A stretch of DNA of 64,000 bases from an uncultured Marinicella sp. (GTDB lineage Bacteria > Pseudomonadota > Gammaproteobacteria > Xanthomonadales > Marinicellaceae): the NCBI GenBank assembly GCA_947502925.1, contig CANNBS010000001.1, positions 558,001-622,000 on the forward strand. Direction: 5' to 3'. Shown piece after piece: positions 17,283 to 25,859 of the stretch (position 1 is the stretch's first letter; each line of letters begins with the position of its first letter). Both the position numbers and the translations under genes were made by a program. The notes beneath the pieces are model-generated. The model worked only from the letters and a program-made list of their open reading frames with translations, was not told the origin of the DNA and did no database searches.

Positions 17283-20090
17283 TTATTGACAGGCCGGTAC
17301 CTCTGTTTGGCTGATTGACTGATAAAAGCTTATGGCCGGTTGTAAATCAGCCGGTACACCGCCTTTATTTTGGTAGAGCCTACAGCTTTTTGTTAAGGTC
17401 TCGGCCAGTTCGAGCAAATCAGGTGATGATTGTGTTAATGCGTGCTGACTGTGTTTAATTTTTAACTGTTCATAAAGCACAGTGGTGAGGTTTTTCCAGG
17501 CGGTGGCAAACTCCGGGGTTTGTTCCAGGGCGGTTTGGTAGCGTTCTGTGGCTTTGTTGAGATAAGTTTGTGCCTCGTTTAAGCGTTGATTGGTGATTAA
17601 ATAATCCGCAGCGACCCGATAACATTCTCCTTCCATGTATTGCCAGGCATAACTTGGTAGTAGTTGATGGGCTTGTTGATAGGCTTCTAAGGCATTATCA
17701 ATATGTGGCAGGATATTCACATTGTCAAAATTTCGGGTGGCCCGGGTGATTTCCACGTCGCCCAGATTGGCCCAGTTATAGGCATCTTCTTCATTAATTT
17801 CGAGGCTTTTTTCGGCATAGATTTTGGCCTGTTTAAGCAGGGCGGCTTTTTCATTGTCTGTCAGGTGTGGGTTTTCAGGCTGGCTTAGTTTTATCAGCGA
17901 CAGTACCATGCCGGTCAGAACATCACTGTCATCAGGTTTTAACTGATGGGTTTGTTCTGCCAGTTCATAGGATTTTTGCGCCACCTGAAAAGCGGGTTTT
18001 TCCAGATCAACCAGCCAGTTGCTCCATTGGGTATAGATTTCCTGTAAATTAATCAGCACAGTGAGTTGATCATCCATGATTTGGCTGGCGTTTTGACAGA
18101 CATCGGCGGCTTGTTGAAAAATGGCTTCAGACAAAGGTCGATTTGAAATGGTAAAGGCATGCAGTTTAATCTCGCTTAAATCACATAAATAACGGTGGGT
18201 TTTTAAATCACTGCGGGCGATGCCAAGACTTTGTTGTAGATGGTCCTGGGCCTGCTCATAGGCTGTCATGGCTTGTTCAGCCCGGCCTTCAATGGCCGCT
18301 TCTTTGCCCTGGTGGAGGCGTGCCAGCCCGGCCAGTCTGTGCGCCTGATACAGGGTGTTGTCTTGTTCAAAAACCTGTTCGGCTATTTCCACGGTCTCAT
18401 CATAACGTCGATTAAGATAAGCCAGATAGGCATCTAAATAGCCCCGTTGGGTGATCTGACTGGTGTTGGCCTGTAATTTATTTTGTGCCGGTTTCAGGTA
18501 ATTATTCTCGGCGTATTCGCGGGCCTTGGTTCGTTTGTCCTTTTCGGGCAGTTGCGCAATGCGGGCCTGTTCATGTTCCCAGGCCAGTGCCAGCGCCAGA
18601 CCGTGCTGAATATCAGACTGAGGTGTTAAAAAACCGCTTTCCTGCATATGATCAAAAGCGCTTAAGGCTTTATCAGGCTGATTCATCAGCTGGTAACTTT
18701 GACCCACCGAGGCATAAATGGCACCACTTTCAAGGGCGCTTGGATTCAGGTCTGAGACCAATGCATGCAGTTGGTTCTCAATGGCCTGGTAATGGGGTGT
18801 GAGGTTATGCGCCGGTAGCAAATGTTGCGATTGTATTTGCTGCTCTAAATTTTTGCTGAGTAAGGTGTATTGTTGCACGGCCTGGGTGGTGTTGCGGGCC
18901 TGAATACCTTGCTGAATGAGTAAACCACTGAAAATTAGCACCGAAATCAACAGTAATAAGACCAGTGCACTTCTTGCCGGGTGTTTTTTAATGCTGTGGG
19001 CGATTTTTTGCGGTGTGGATAAAGGCCGTGCCATCACCGGCTGTCCTTTTAAAAAGGCTTGTAAATCGGTCAGTAAATCCTGAACCGACTGGTAGCGATC
19101 TTGGGGATTTTTTCTCAGGCATTGATCAACAATGGCGGCTAAATTTGGGTTTATGTGGTGTTTAGACAGGGATACCGAATTATCATGCAAAATGCGGTAA
19201 TTGGTTTCGGTGTCCGATGCAGCCTTGAACGGATGGCGATGACTGATCAGCAGGTATAAAATAATGCCGAGAGAAAACACATCGCTGCGGCCGTCAATCG
19301 GGTGCTGGCCCTGGATTTGTTCCGGTGACATAAAACCACTGGTCCCGAGGGTGTCGCCGGTTTGGGTCACAGGGCGGCTGTCCCGGTGACTGGCGATTCC
19401 AAAATCTAAAATGACGGGTCGAATCTGGTCGCTTTGTTCCACCACCAGGATATTGTCGGGTTTTAAATCCCGGTGAATAATGCCCTGGCTGTGAGCGTGC
19501 GCAACGGCCTGACAGACCGCAATCATGAGATCCACCCTGGCTTCCACTGACAATTCCATGGCCTGGCAATAATCATCGATGTGACGGCCTTCAATGTGAT
19601 CCAGCACAAACCAGGGCCGTTTATTTTCAGTCACGCCGGCATCATGAATGGTGGCGATGTTGGGGTGTTTTAACTGCGCCAGTATCTGACGTTCTTGCAG
19701 GAATCGATGGATGACCCGGTTGTTTATCCAGCCTTTGGACAGGACTTTGAGGGCGTATTTTTTTTCATATTGGCCGTCGGCCCGTTCCGCTAAATAGACC
19801 TCGCCCATCCCGCCCTCGCCGATAAAATCCAAAATTCGGTATTGGTTTAATCGGGTGCCGGGCGGTAATAGCTGCTCATCATAAAACGCGTTGATGAGAT
19901 TTGGCAGGCCTGATGTACTTTGTTCTAAGGCATTAAACGTGGTCCATATTTTTTGTTTATCCAATTCAGGGTTATCGCGCGCAAAATCAGATAAGATCTG
20001 CTGCAACACCTCATCAGTTAATTCCACATCATGCCGATCACAATAGTCATCAATCGTATGATAGAGTTTTTCAAGCCATTTTGAGTCCAT
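17283..20090 (-). CDS. Transmembrane Ser/Thr protein kinase with TPR-rich C-terminal domain
   Basis: 935 residues. A ~80-residue helical N-terminal region precedes an intact Hanks-type kinase: glycine loop GEGGMGEVYLAE from 91, Lys115, HRDLKPDN (206-213), Asp229-Phe-Gly, GTSGFMSPEQ. A single membrane segment follows (about 374-394). About 530 residues of helical TPR-like repeats make up the presumed periplasmic part. This is the PknT-like arrangement found beside Sig-70_X6 sigma factors. The kinase domain would face the cytoplasm and could phosphorylate the sigma factor at 15171-15731. It is convergent with the intervening beta-helix gene. Confidence 0.88.
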   Translation of the reverse strand: MDSKWLEKLYHTIDDYCDRHDVELTDEVLQQILSDFARDNPELDKQKIWTTFNALEQSTSGLPNLINAFYDEQLLPPGTRLNQYRILDFIGEGGMGEVYLAERADGQYEKKYALKVLSKGWINNRVIHRFLQERQILAQLKHPNIATIHDAGVTENKRPWFVLDHIEGRHIDDYCQAMELSVEARVDLMIAVCQAVAHAHSQGIIHRDLKPDNILVVEQSDQIRPVILDFGIASHRDSRPVTQTGDTLGTSGFMSPEQIQGQHPIDGRSDVFSLGIILYLLISHRHPFKAASDTETNYRILHDNSVSLSKHHINPNLAAIVDQCLRKNPQDRYQSVQDLLTDLQAFLKGQPVMARPLSTPQKIAHSIKKHPARSALVLLLLISVLIFSGLLIQQGIQARNTTQAVQQYTLLSKNLEQQIQSQHLLPAHNLTPHYQAIENQLHALVSDLNPSALESGAIYASVGQSYQLMNQPDKALSAFDHMQESGFLTPQSDIQHGLALALAWEHEQARIAQLPEKDKRTKAREYAENNYLKPAQNKLQANTSQITQRGYLDAYLAYLNRRYDETVEIAEQVFEQDNTLYQAHRLAGLARLHQGKEAAIEGRAEQAMTAYEQAQDHLQQSLGIARSDLKTHRYLCDLSEIKLHAFTISNRPLSEAIFQQAADVCQNASQIMDDQLTVLINLQEIYTQWSNWLVDLEKPAFQVAQKSYELAEQTHQLKPDDSDVLTGMVLSLIKLSQPENPHLTDNEKAALLKQAKIYAEKSLEINEEDAYNWANLGDVEITRATRNFDNVNILPHIDNALEAYQQAHQLLPSYAWQYMEGECYRVAADYLITNQRLNEAQTYLNKATERYQTALEQTPEFATAWKNLTTVLYEQLKIKHSQHALTQSSPDLLELAETLTKSCRLYQNKGGVPADLQPAISFYQSISQTEVPACQ

Positions 20091-20163
20091 GGTATTTTAT
20101 GTCAGTAATTACTATAAAATAATGCCCCAAAGGCAAAATTACGACAAAAACATGCGGTTTTTT

Positions 20164-20667
20164 TTAGGGTTCTGAATCTTTACCAGGTGACAGTTGACTG
20201 AGTTGGGTATGCGCCGAATAACGGTATAGAGTACCTGACACAAGAATAATCAAAAACAAACTTATGATTGACAGGGTTGAATTGATGGGGACTTGTTTAA
20301 TGGGCAAAACACCAAAGTTAATTATTTCCTGGTATTGAATTTGTGGCACAAAACCATCGATTATGGTCATGTTCAGTTGATAATCACCTGCGGGCAACTC
20401 GCCCAAGTCGTAATAGACAAAAAATTCCGGGGTTGGTACGCCGATAACACAGGGCAAATACGTGACTTCATAATTAATATCAAATCCATCCACGCTAAAA
20501 CTGTGGTCTGACCAATTCCGACAACCAGAAATAAATCCAATGCGAACTATCTGGCCTTCCATGGCCGGATTAGGTTGGATTTCAATCAGACCTGAAAAGT
20601 CAGGTTGTGCATAAGCCTGATTATGAAATAACCCGATAAACGCAATAATATAAAGTAATTTCTTCAC
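20164..20667 (-). CDS. Exported protein with C-terminal membrane segment, unknown
   Basis: 167 residues with a signal peptide (MKKLLYIIAFIGLFHNQAYA), a ~100-residue beta-rich domain with two Cys (SGCRNW, LPCVIG), then VPINSTLSIISLFLIILV, a single membrane helix, and a 20-residue polar tail. The Pro-x-x-Ser-Thr-Leu followed by a hydrophobic stretch and Arg is reminiscent of IPTL-CTERM sorting signals, but the tail is longer than usual. The start overlaps the stop of the upstream serine hydrolase by 4 bases, indicating co-translation. Function unknown. Confidence 0.6.
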   Translation of the reverse strand: MKKLLYIIAFIGLFHNQAYAQPDFSGLIEIQPNPAMEGQIVRIGFISGCRNWSDHSFSVDGFDINYEVTYLPCVIGVPTPEFFVYYDLGELPAGDYQLNMTIIDGFVPQIQYQEIINFGVLPIKQVPINSTLSIISLFLIILVSGTLYRYSAHTQLSQLSPGKDSEP

Positions 20668-22322
20668 TCTTTTTTCTGCATTTCAAAGCTTCTGCTCATT
20701 TGCGTGAATGCCATGGTTTGCTTGTCCGCACTAAACACCATGGTGATGTTCGCCGGTGAGAAGGTGAACTCAGTATCGCTTTGTGCCGTGAGCGGGAACG
20801 CACCCTGACCGGTGGCTTGCGCCATCAACTGCCCGTTTTCGATAAAGACTTTGATGTCCAGTGGAAAACCATCTGTGGCATATACGCCGGTGTATTGTTC
20901 TAAGATGTCTAAGGATACCTCAGCGGCTTTGGGCTTGGCGGCGTCGTTACGCTGATAAATATTTTTATTTTCACCCTGGTTTAAGGTAAATCCGTTCATG
21001 TCTTTTTTGAACAGCATTTCAATACCGGCCGGTGCAAAGGTAAAACGGTGCTCGCCATCCGGTGATAAAGGAAAAGCACCCTGGCCGGTGGCCTGGGCCA
21101 TCAGTTGGTTATCCATTAGCATGACCTCGATATCCAGCGGGCTGGTATCGCTCTGGAAATAGCCGGTGTACGGTTTTAACTGATCGGCTTGAATGTCCAA
21201 GGCGGCCATTTTATTGTCCAAAGAACGACCGAGATAAGCATCCATCAGGGCGCTGTTTAAATCGTCTATGGTAGTTTTATTCAGGCCGTTGCTGAGTACC
21301 ACGGTGGTGACGTCAACGTCCGGAAAATAAATCGCATGACTGGCAAAGCCTTCGATGCCGCCATTATGCCAGTAACCGATGATCTCCTGATCCTTGTTTT
21401 TGACTTTGGTTTTAAAAATGCCGTAACCAAAACCGTCGGTGAGCGTGGTCATTTTCTCGAAACGCTCTTTGGACAATAATTTGTCATTAAATAAGCCCCG
21501 AAAAAAACGATTTAAATCATCAGATGTGGAAATAATGGCACCGGCGGCACCGGCCACAGACAGACTCCAGGGATCGATGGCTTGCCATTGCTTGTCGTCA
21601 TTGTGCCATTGATAGGACTTAATCTCAGCGCCATGACTGTCTGTCCCAAAATAAGTATTCTGAAGGCCCAACGGCTTAACAATGTGCTTGTTGAGTAAAT
21701 CGGCATAACTTTGGCCACTAACCTGTTCCAGAATATAGCCAAGCAACAGGTAATTACTGTTGCTGTAGGCGCCTTTTTCACCGGGCGCAAATGCCGCCGG
21801 CAATGCTTCGATTCTTTCAACCATCTGCTTTTCAGACTGCGGCGATTGGTAATACTTCATAAATTCAGCGCTGTCGGTGTAACTGCCAATCCCTGAATGA
21901 TGATTCAGCATCTGGCCGATGGTGATGACTTTGGCGTTGGTGATGTCCGGATAAAACTGACTTAATGGCGTGTCTAAACTCATTTTACCAGCTTCGATCA
22001 TTTTAAATGCCAGCACCGCCGTAAAGGTCTTACTAATAGAGCCGATTTTGTATTGATGAATTTGTTTATTATCTGCGATTACGACGCCTGACCCGTCTTC
22101 AGCAGGCAGCCAGGTTTGTTTAAAAACAGTTTCATCACCCTGATACAAAGCCCAGGTACCCAGGGCGCGGTTATGATTAGCCAGTGCCTGTCCATATTCT
22201 GTTAAAGCCGCTTCCGCGCTGTGGTTTATATCGGTCTTGGCTGTGGCAGCCAAACTCACACATAAAGCGAATAAACTAAGCACGATGGTTCGTGCGTTCG
22301 TTAAAGATGATTTATTATTCAT
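20664..22322 (-). CDS. Exported serine hydrolase (class C beta-lactamase/PBP4* family)
   Basis: 552 residues from the ATG at 22322; an upstream in-frame TTG is less likely. A signal peptide precedes a beta-lactamase-like domain with Ser-x-x-Lys (GSISKTFTAV, Ser95/Lys98), Tyr-Ser-Asn (GAYSNSNYL) and His-Asn-Gly (YWHNGGIEGF) standing in for KTG. These are hallmarks of D-aminopeptidase/esterase-type family members. Two tandem ~75-residue C-terminal modules follow, both containing QLMAQATGQGAFPL. Likely periplasmic, acting on peptidoglycan peptides or small esters. Confidence 0.82.
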   Translation of the reverse strand: MNNKSSLTNARTIVLSLFALCVSLAATAKTDINHSAEAALTEYGQALANHNRALGTWALYQGDETVFKQTWLPAEDGSGVVIADNKQIHQYKIGSISKTFTAVLAFKMIEAGKMSLDTPLSQFYPDITNAKVITIGQMLNHHSGIGSYTDSAEFMKYYQSPQSEKQMVERIEALPAAFAPGEKGAYSNSNYLLLGYILEQVSGQSYADLLNKHIVKPLGLQNTYFGTDSHGAEIKSYQWHNDDKQWQAIDPWSLSVAGAAGAIISTSDDLNRFFRGLFNDKLLSKERFEKMTTLTDGFGYGIFKTKVKNKDQEIIGYWHNGGIEGFASHAIYFPDVDVTTVVLSNGLNKTTIDDLNSALMDAYLGRSLDNKMAALDIQADQLKPYTGYFQSDTSPLDIEVMLMDNQLMAQATGQGAFPLSPDGEHRFTFAPAGIEMLFKKDMNGFTLNQGENKNIYQRNDAAKPKAAEVSLDILEQYTGVYATDGFPLDIKVFIENGQLMAQATGQGAFPLTAQSDTEFTFSPANITMVFSADKQTMAFTQMSRSFEMQKKE

Positions 22323-22400
22323 GGTATCCAATTAGTGAAAGGATAATGAGTTTATCACAGCCGAATAGCACTTTTCGTGTGAGGAAAGTAACTAATATTG

Positions 22401-23066
22401 ATGTACATCAATGATATTAACCTGCCGGGTGGCTACATTAAGGCGATTAGAGAATCTTTTATAGTCATGAATGCACCCCATACAAAAGCCCATACGGACA
22501 GCCATTATTTAGCACCGGTGCCCGAGCGGATTATTAAACGTAACTTAGAGGATATGGCTTTTGATCCTGAACGCTTAATCCGGACGCTGACCACCATCCG
22601 CAAACAGCACAGGGAATTCAGCAAGGACAGGCAAACTCAGCTTCAAGCCCAAATCCTGCGACATTTAAAGCACCACCAAGGCGGCGCCCCGTCCCCGTCT
22701 GTCCTGCAACTGCAAGACGCCATCGAACACAGCCTGTTGAGCAACGCCTATTATAAAAGCGCCAAATCTTTTGTCGCTCACCGCGCCGAAAAACGTATGC
22801 TCAGGCAACAAAGACAACGCCTGAAGCTGTTAATCCAGGCCATGCGTGCTGAAATCAATAAAAAGCCCGCCACCAAGACCTATGACAGCAATCCAACAGT
22901 AATCACAAATTTATGCCTGTCCCTGTTTGCGCAAATGATTCATCAAACTCCGGACAGCTTAACGGAACGACCTGAGTTAAGTGAGGAACTAAAAGAAAAT
23001 ATTCGATTATTATCGAGCGATGACTTGGTGGATTTGCTGAGAAGAGTTGAAGAAATTATTGGCTGA
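22401..23066 (+). CDS. Unknown helical, basic protein
   Basis: About 221 residues. No family recognised. The sequence is Arg/Lys/Gln-rich and strongly helical (QHREFSKDRQTQLQAQILRH; KRMLRQQRQRLKLLIQAM) with an acidic C-terminus. It has no signal peptide or membrane segment, so it is probably cytoplasmic. The start is uncertain: ATG at 22401 follows GAGGAAAG at a wide spacing, and ATG at 22467 is also possible. Codon usage resembles its neighbours. Confidence 0.55.
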   Translation: MYINDINLPGGYIKAIRESFIVMNAPHTKAHTDSHYLAPVPERIIKRNLEDMAFDPERLIRTLTTIRKQHREFSKDRQTQLQAQILRHLKHHQGGAPSPSVLQLQDAIEHSLLSNAYYKSAKSFVAHRAEKRMLRQQRQRLKLLIQAMRAEINKKPATKTYDSNPTVITNLCLSLFAQMIHQTPDSLTERPELSEELKENIRLLSSDDLVDLLRRVEEIIG

Positions 23067-23146
23067 CAAACCTATTATTTCTACAACGACATAGACGCCA
23101 GGTTAAATAAGCATTAACTTAATGAAGATACGAATCGTATTTGAAA

Positions 23147-23222
<76 letters not shown>

Positions 23223-23233
23223 ACTGGTTGGCG

Positions 23234-23249
23234 CTCGTTTTTAAACGAG
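23234..23249 (-). repeat. Leader hairpin 5' of tRNA-Thr
   Basis: CTCGTTT (23234-23240) and AAACGAG (23243-23249) form a perfect 7-bp inverted repeat with a 2-base centre. It lies in the short leader between the tRNA promoter and the mature 5' end, so it may influence 5' processing. Confidence 0.4.
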
Positions 23250-23256
23250 GATGCGA

Positions 23257-23285
23257 AGTATAGTCAAATTATGGGACGTGTTCAA
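23257..23285 (-). promoter_or_regulatory. Sigma-70 promoter of tRNA-Thr
   Basis: On the minus strand TTGAAC (23280-23285) and TATACT (23257-23262) are separated by exactly 17 bases. A GC-containing discriminator follows. It is positioned about 35 bases before the mature tRNA 5' end. Confidence 0.75.
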
Positions 23286-23368
23286 TCATTTTTTGTGTAA
23301 AAACCCGCTTGTTGTGCCGTAAATGGCTTTGTTGGCTTGTGTTGCTTTAACTTTGGGCCATGACTTGA

Positions 23369-23388
23369 GATAATAGCGATTCTCATTA
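23369..23388 (+). promoter_or_regulatory. Weak Fur-box-like sequence
   Basis: GATAATAGCGATTCTCATTA resembles the Fur consensus, mainly in its ATTCTCATT half. It lies immediately before the flavin reductase start. Iron control is possible but the match is partial. Confidence 0.25.
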
Positions 23389-23392
23389 AGTG

Positions 23393-24160
23393 ATGGACAA
23401 AAATTATATGACCCCCTTTTCTCTTGTGTTTAAAGAGCAGTTGCCTTTGAATGAGCATTCGGTTTCGATTCGTCTTAAGGTTGAAAGCGAGACGCCACTG
23501 GTGGCCATTGCCGGGCAGTTTGTGCGATTGCATATGCAACAGGATGATGGTTTTGATACCTTTCGGAGTTATTCGATTGCCAATGTGTTTCCGAAGGAAA
23601 AATGCGAGTTGGATGAGATTGAGATTGCTATGACCTGGGTCGAAGGTGGTCTGGCGACGCGCAAGTTGGCAGCCTTACAGCCGGGTGATCGGCTGGAAGC
23701 GTCCGGGCCCTATGGTCGGTTTTGTTTACTGCCGGACCGGCATCAACGTTATTTTCTGATCGCCACGGGCACCGGTGTGACACCCTATCGGGCGATGTTG
23801 AATGAGCTGAAAAATCGCCTGGATGAAGGTTCTGAAATCTATGTGGTGATGGGTGCGCAGGATGCGCCGGGGCTTTTGTATGAAGATGATTTTCGGGCGG
23901 TCGAAAAAGCGCATGAGAATTTTCATTATATTCCCTGTCTATCACGTCGCCAGAGAGATGAGCCGGCGCTCAATGACCGCTCAGGTTATGTGCAGAAGTT
24001 TCTGGAAGAACATGAATTTGATGTGGATTCTGATATTGCTTATCTGTGCGGTAATCCGGGGATGGTGGATGAAAGCTTTGCCTTACTCAAAGATAAAGGC
24101 CTGCCGGTGACCCTGATTAAACGCGAAAAATATGTCAGTCCGCCGGTTAAGAAGAAGTAA
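23393..24160 (+). CDS. Ferredoxin/flavodoxin-NADP+ reductase-like FAD oxidoreductase
   Basis: 255 residues. The FAD domain carries the RSYSIAN motif (Arg-x-Tyr-Ser) and GPYGRF. The NAD(P) domain carries GTGVTPYRAML and CGNPGMVDESF near the end. Size and motif order match bacterial ferredoxin-NADP reductase (Fpr) and related flavin reductases, which move electrons between NADPH and ferredoxin or flavodoxin. The start codon is either the ATG at 23393 or a GTG just before it; there is no clear ribosome-binding site. It is a single gene with a possible Fur-like site upstream. Confidence 0.82.
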   Translation: MDKNYMTPFSLVFKEQLPLNEHSVSIRLKVESETPLVAIAGQFVRLHMQQDDGFDTFRSYSIANVFPKEKCELDEIEIAMTWVEGGLATRKLAALQPGDRLEASGPYGRFCLLPDRHQRYFLIATGTGVTPYRAMLNELKNRLDEGSEIYVVMGAQDAPGLLYEDDFRAVEKAHENFHYIPCLSRRQRDEPALNDRSGYVQKFLEEHEFDVDSDIAYLCGNPGMVDESFALLKDKGLPVTLIKREKYVSPPVKKK

Positions 24161-24192
24161 AAGCATCAAATAAACTCTGATGCGAGGCATGT

Positions 24193-24290
24193 TTAACCAC
24201 AAAGGGCACAGAGGAACCACTAAGTACTCGGAGAAAAGATTAATGATTCTTTTATCACTTTGTGAAAACCTGTGCGATCTTTGTGGTGAT
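24193..24290. repeat. Imperfect inverted repeat of the dispersed CACAAAG type
   Basis: The left arm begins TTAACCACAAAGGGCACAGA (from 24193) and the right arm ends CTTTGTGGTGAT (to 24290). Reversed, the arms align as CCACAAAG..GCACAG with mismatches. Very similar non-coding palindromic elements (CCACAAAGGACACAAAG-like) are scattered in many bacterial genomes. Only one copy is in this window, so its repeat status is inferred. Confidence 0.45.
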
Positions 24291-24398
24291 TTCTATAGAT
24301 AAAACTGATTATTAAAAACCAATATTGTTACTTCTGGGAGGTTTGACCGATTGGCTTAATCGGGTACACTGTTAGGCTTTTAATAGTCTGAATTTCTC

Positions 24399-25859
24399 AT
24401 GTTTCGAATTCTTTTTGTAACGGCTTTGCTGTGTGTGGTTGGGTCTGCCAGGGCGCAGGATGAGGTACCATCCAAGGCGCTGACTTTGTCGGATTGTTTT
24501 ATTGGTGCTGAGTCCTCGGGGGTTTCAGTGGCGGCGCAATGTGGTCAGTTAACGGTGCCGGAAAATCGCGCGAAACCCGATGGCCGGCTGATTGATCTTA
24601 ATGTCGCGGTGGTGAATTCAGATGTTGAAAACCCCCAATCCGATGCGGTGGTGTTGTTAGCAGGTGGCCCCGGGCAAGCTGCGGTAGATACCTTTGCAGT
24701 GATGGCGAAAAACTTGAGTCAGTTACTACCGAAACGTCGGATTGTGATGGTGGATCAACGTGGCACCGGTGAATCGCATCCCTTGCGCTGTGATTATGAG
24801 ATGGATGATTTTATGGATGTCACCGATTGGCGCTCACCGGAAGTGGTGCAATGGATGAAGGACTGTCATGCGTCTTTGGATGCTGATACTCGGTTTTATA
24901 CCACCAGCATTGCCATCGAAGATCTGGAGTCGGTTCGACAGGCTTTAGGTATTGAACAATGGAATATATACGGCGGTTCTTACGGCACCCGTAAAGGCCT
25001 GACTTATATAAAACTCTATCCTGATTCAATACGCACCGCGATTCTGGATGGCGTGATGCCGCAACAGGAAGCGATGGCTTCAGCGCATGAGGTTAATTTA
25101 CAAAACACATTAAAAAATGTTTTCCGATTGTGTCGTGAAGATGCGTCCTGTCAGGAACGCTTTGGTGATGCCGAGCAGCAGATGTGGTCATTTTTGCAAT
25201 CACTGGATGAGCAGCCGATTAACATGCGGCTGCCTAATCCGAGCACGGGCGATTACGAAACCTTTGAACTGACTCGCGACTTTGCGGTGTTGGGTTTAAG
25301 GATGTTTGCCTATTCGCCGGAGACCATGGGCATGATTCCTCTGCTGGTGTCGCTGGCGAATCATGAACAGCCTGAAAATCTGGCACAACAGGCGTTTATG
25401 GTGACTTCGAGCTTAACCGAAAGTTTAAACAATGCCCTGGAATTATCGGTGGTGTGTGCCGAGGATGTGCCGTTTTTACCGAAAGAACAAAACACCCGGA
25501 ACAGTTTATTCGGCGATGAATTCTACGAGATGATGCGCTCGCGATGTGAATACTGGGATAGTGAAGTGGTGGATGCCTCGTTTAAAGACCCGGTTGAATC
25601 GGACATTCCGACCTTATTGCTCTCCGGTGAATATGATCCGGTGACGCCGCCTGCGTTTGCTGAAAAAGCGCTTAAAACCTTGTCGAATGCGCAGCATCTG
25701 GTGGCCAAAGGTCAGGGTCATATTGTCGCCAACCGGGGTTGTATGCCAAAAATTGTGACCGCTTTTATTGAAGAACCCGAACAAGAACTCGAGACCGAAT
25801 GTATGAATAATTTTAATCAGCCGGCTTTTTTCATTAATTTAAACGGACCGCAGCAATGA
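24399..25859 (+). CDS. Exported S33-family peptidase (tripeptidyl/prolyl aminopeptidase-like)
   Basis: 486 residues with a signal peptide (cleavage after SARAQ). Alpha/beta hydrolase fold: oxyanion segment LLAGGPGQAA, VMVDQRGTGES, nucleophile elbow GGSYGT with Ser194, acid in GEYDPVTPP, and His in GQGHIVANRGC. The last part matches the TAP-like C-terminal domain. It likely trims N-terminal residues from peptides in the periplasm or outside the cell. The last four bases overlap the start of the ABC ATPase gene, so the peptidase and exporter are probably co-expressed. Confidence 0.85.
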   Translation: MFRILFVTALLCVVGSARAQDEVPSKALTLSDCFIGAESSGVSVAAQCGQLTVPENRAKPDGRLIDLNVAVVNSDVENPQSDAVVLLAGGPGQAAVDTFAVMAKNLSQLLPKRRIVMVDQRGTGESHPLRCDYEMDDFMDVTDWRSPEVVQWMKDCHASLDADTRFYTTSIAIEDLESVRQALGIEQWNIYGGSYGTRKGLTYIKLYPDSIRTAILDGVMPQQEAMASAHEVNLQNTLKNVFRLCREDASCQERFGDAEQQMWSFLQSLDEQPINMRLPNPSTGDYETFELTRDFAVLGLRMFAYSPETMGMIPLLVSLANHEQPENLAQQAFMVTSSLTESLNNALELSVVCAEDVPFLPKEQNTRNSLFGDEFYEMMRSRCEYWDSEVVDASFKDPVESDIPTLLLSGEYDPVTPPAFAEKALKTLSNAQHLVAKGQGHIVANRGCMPKIVTAFIEEPEQELETECMNNFNQPAFFINLNGPQQ

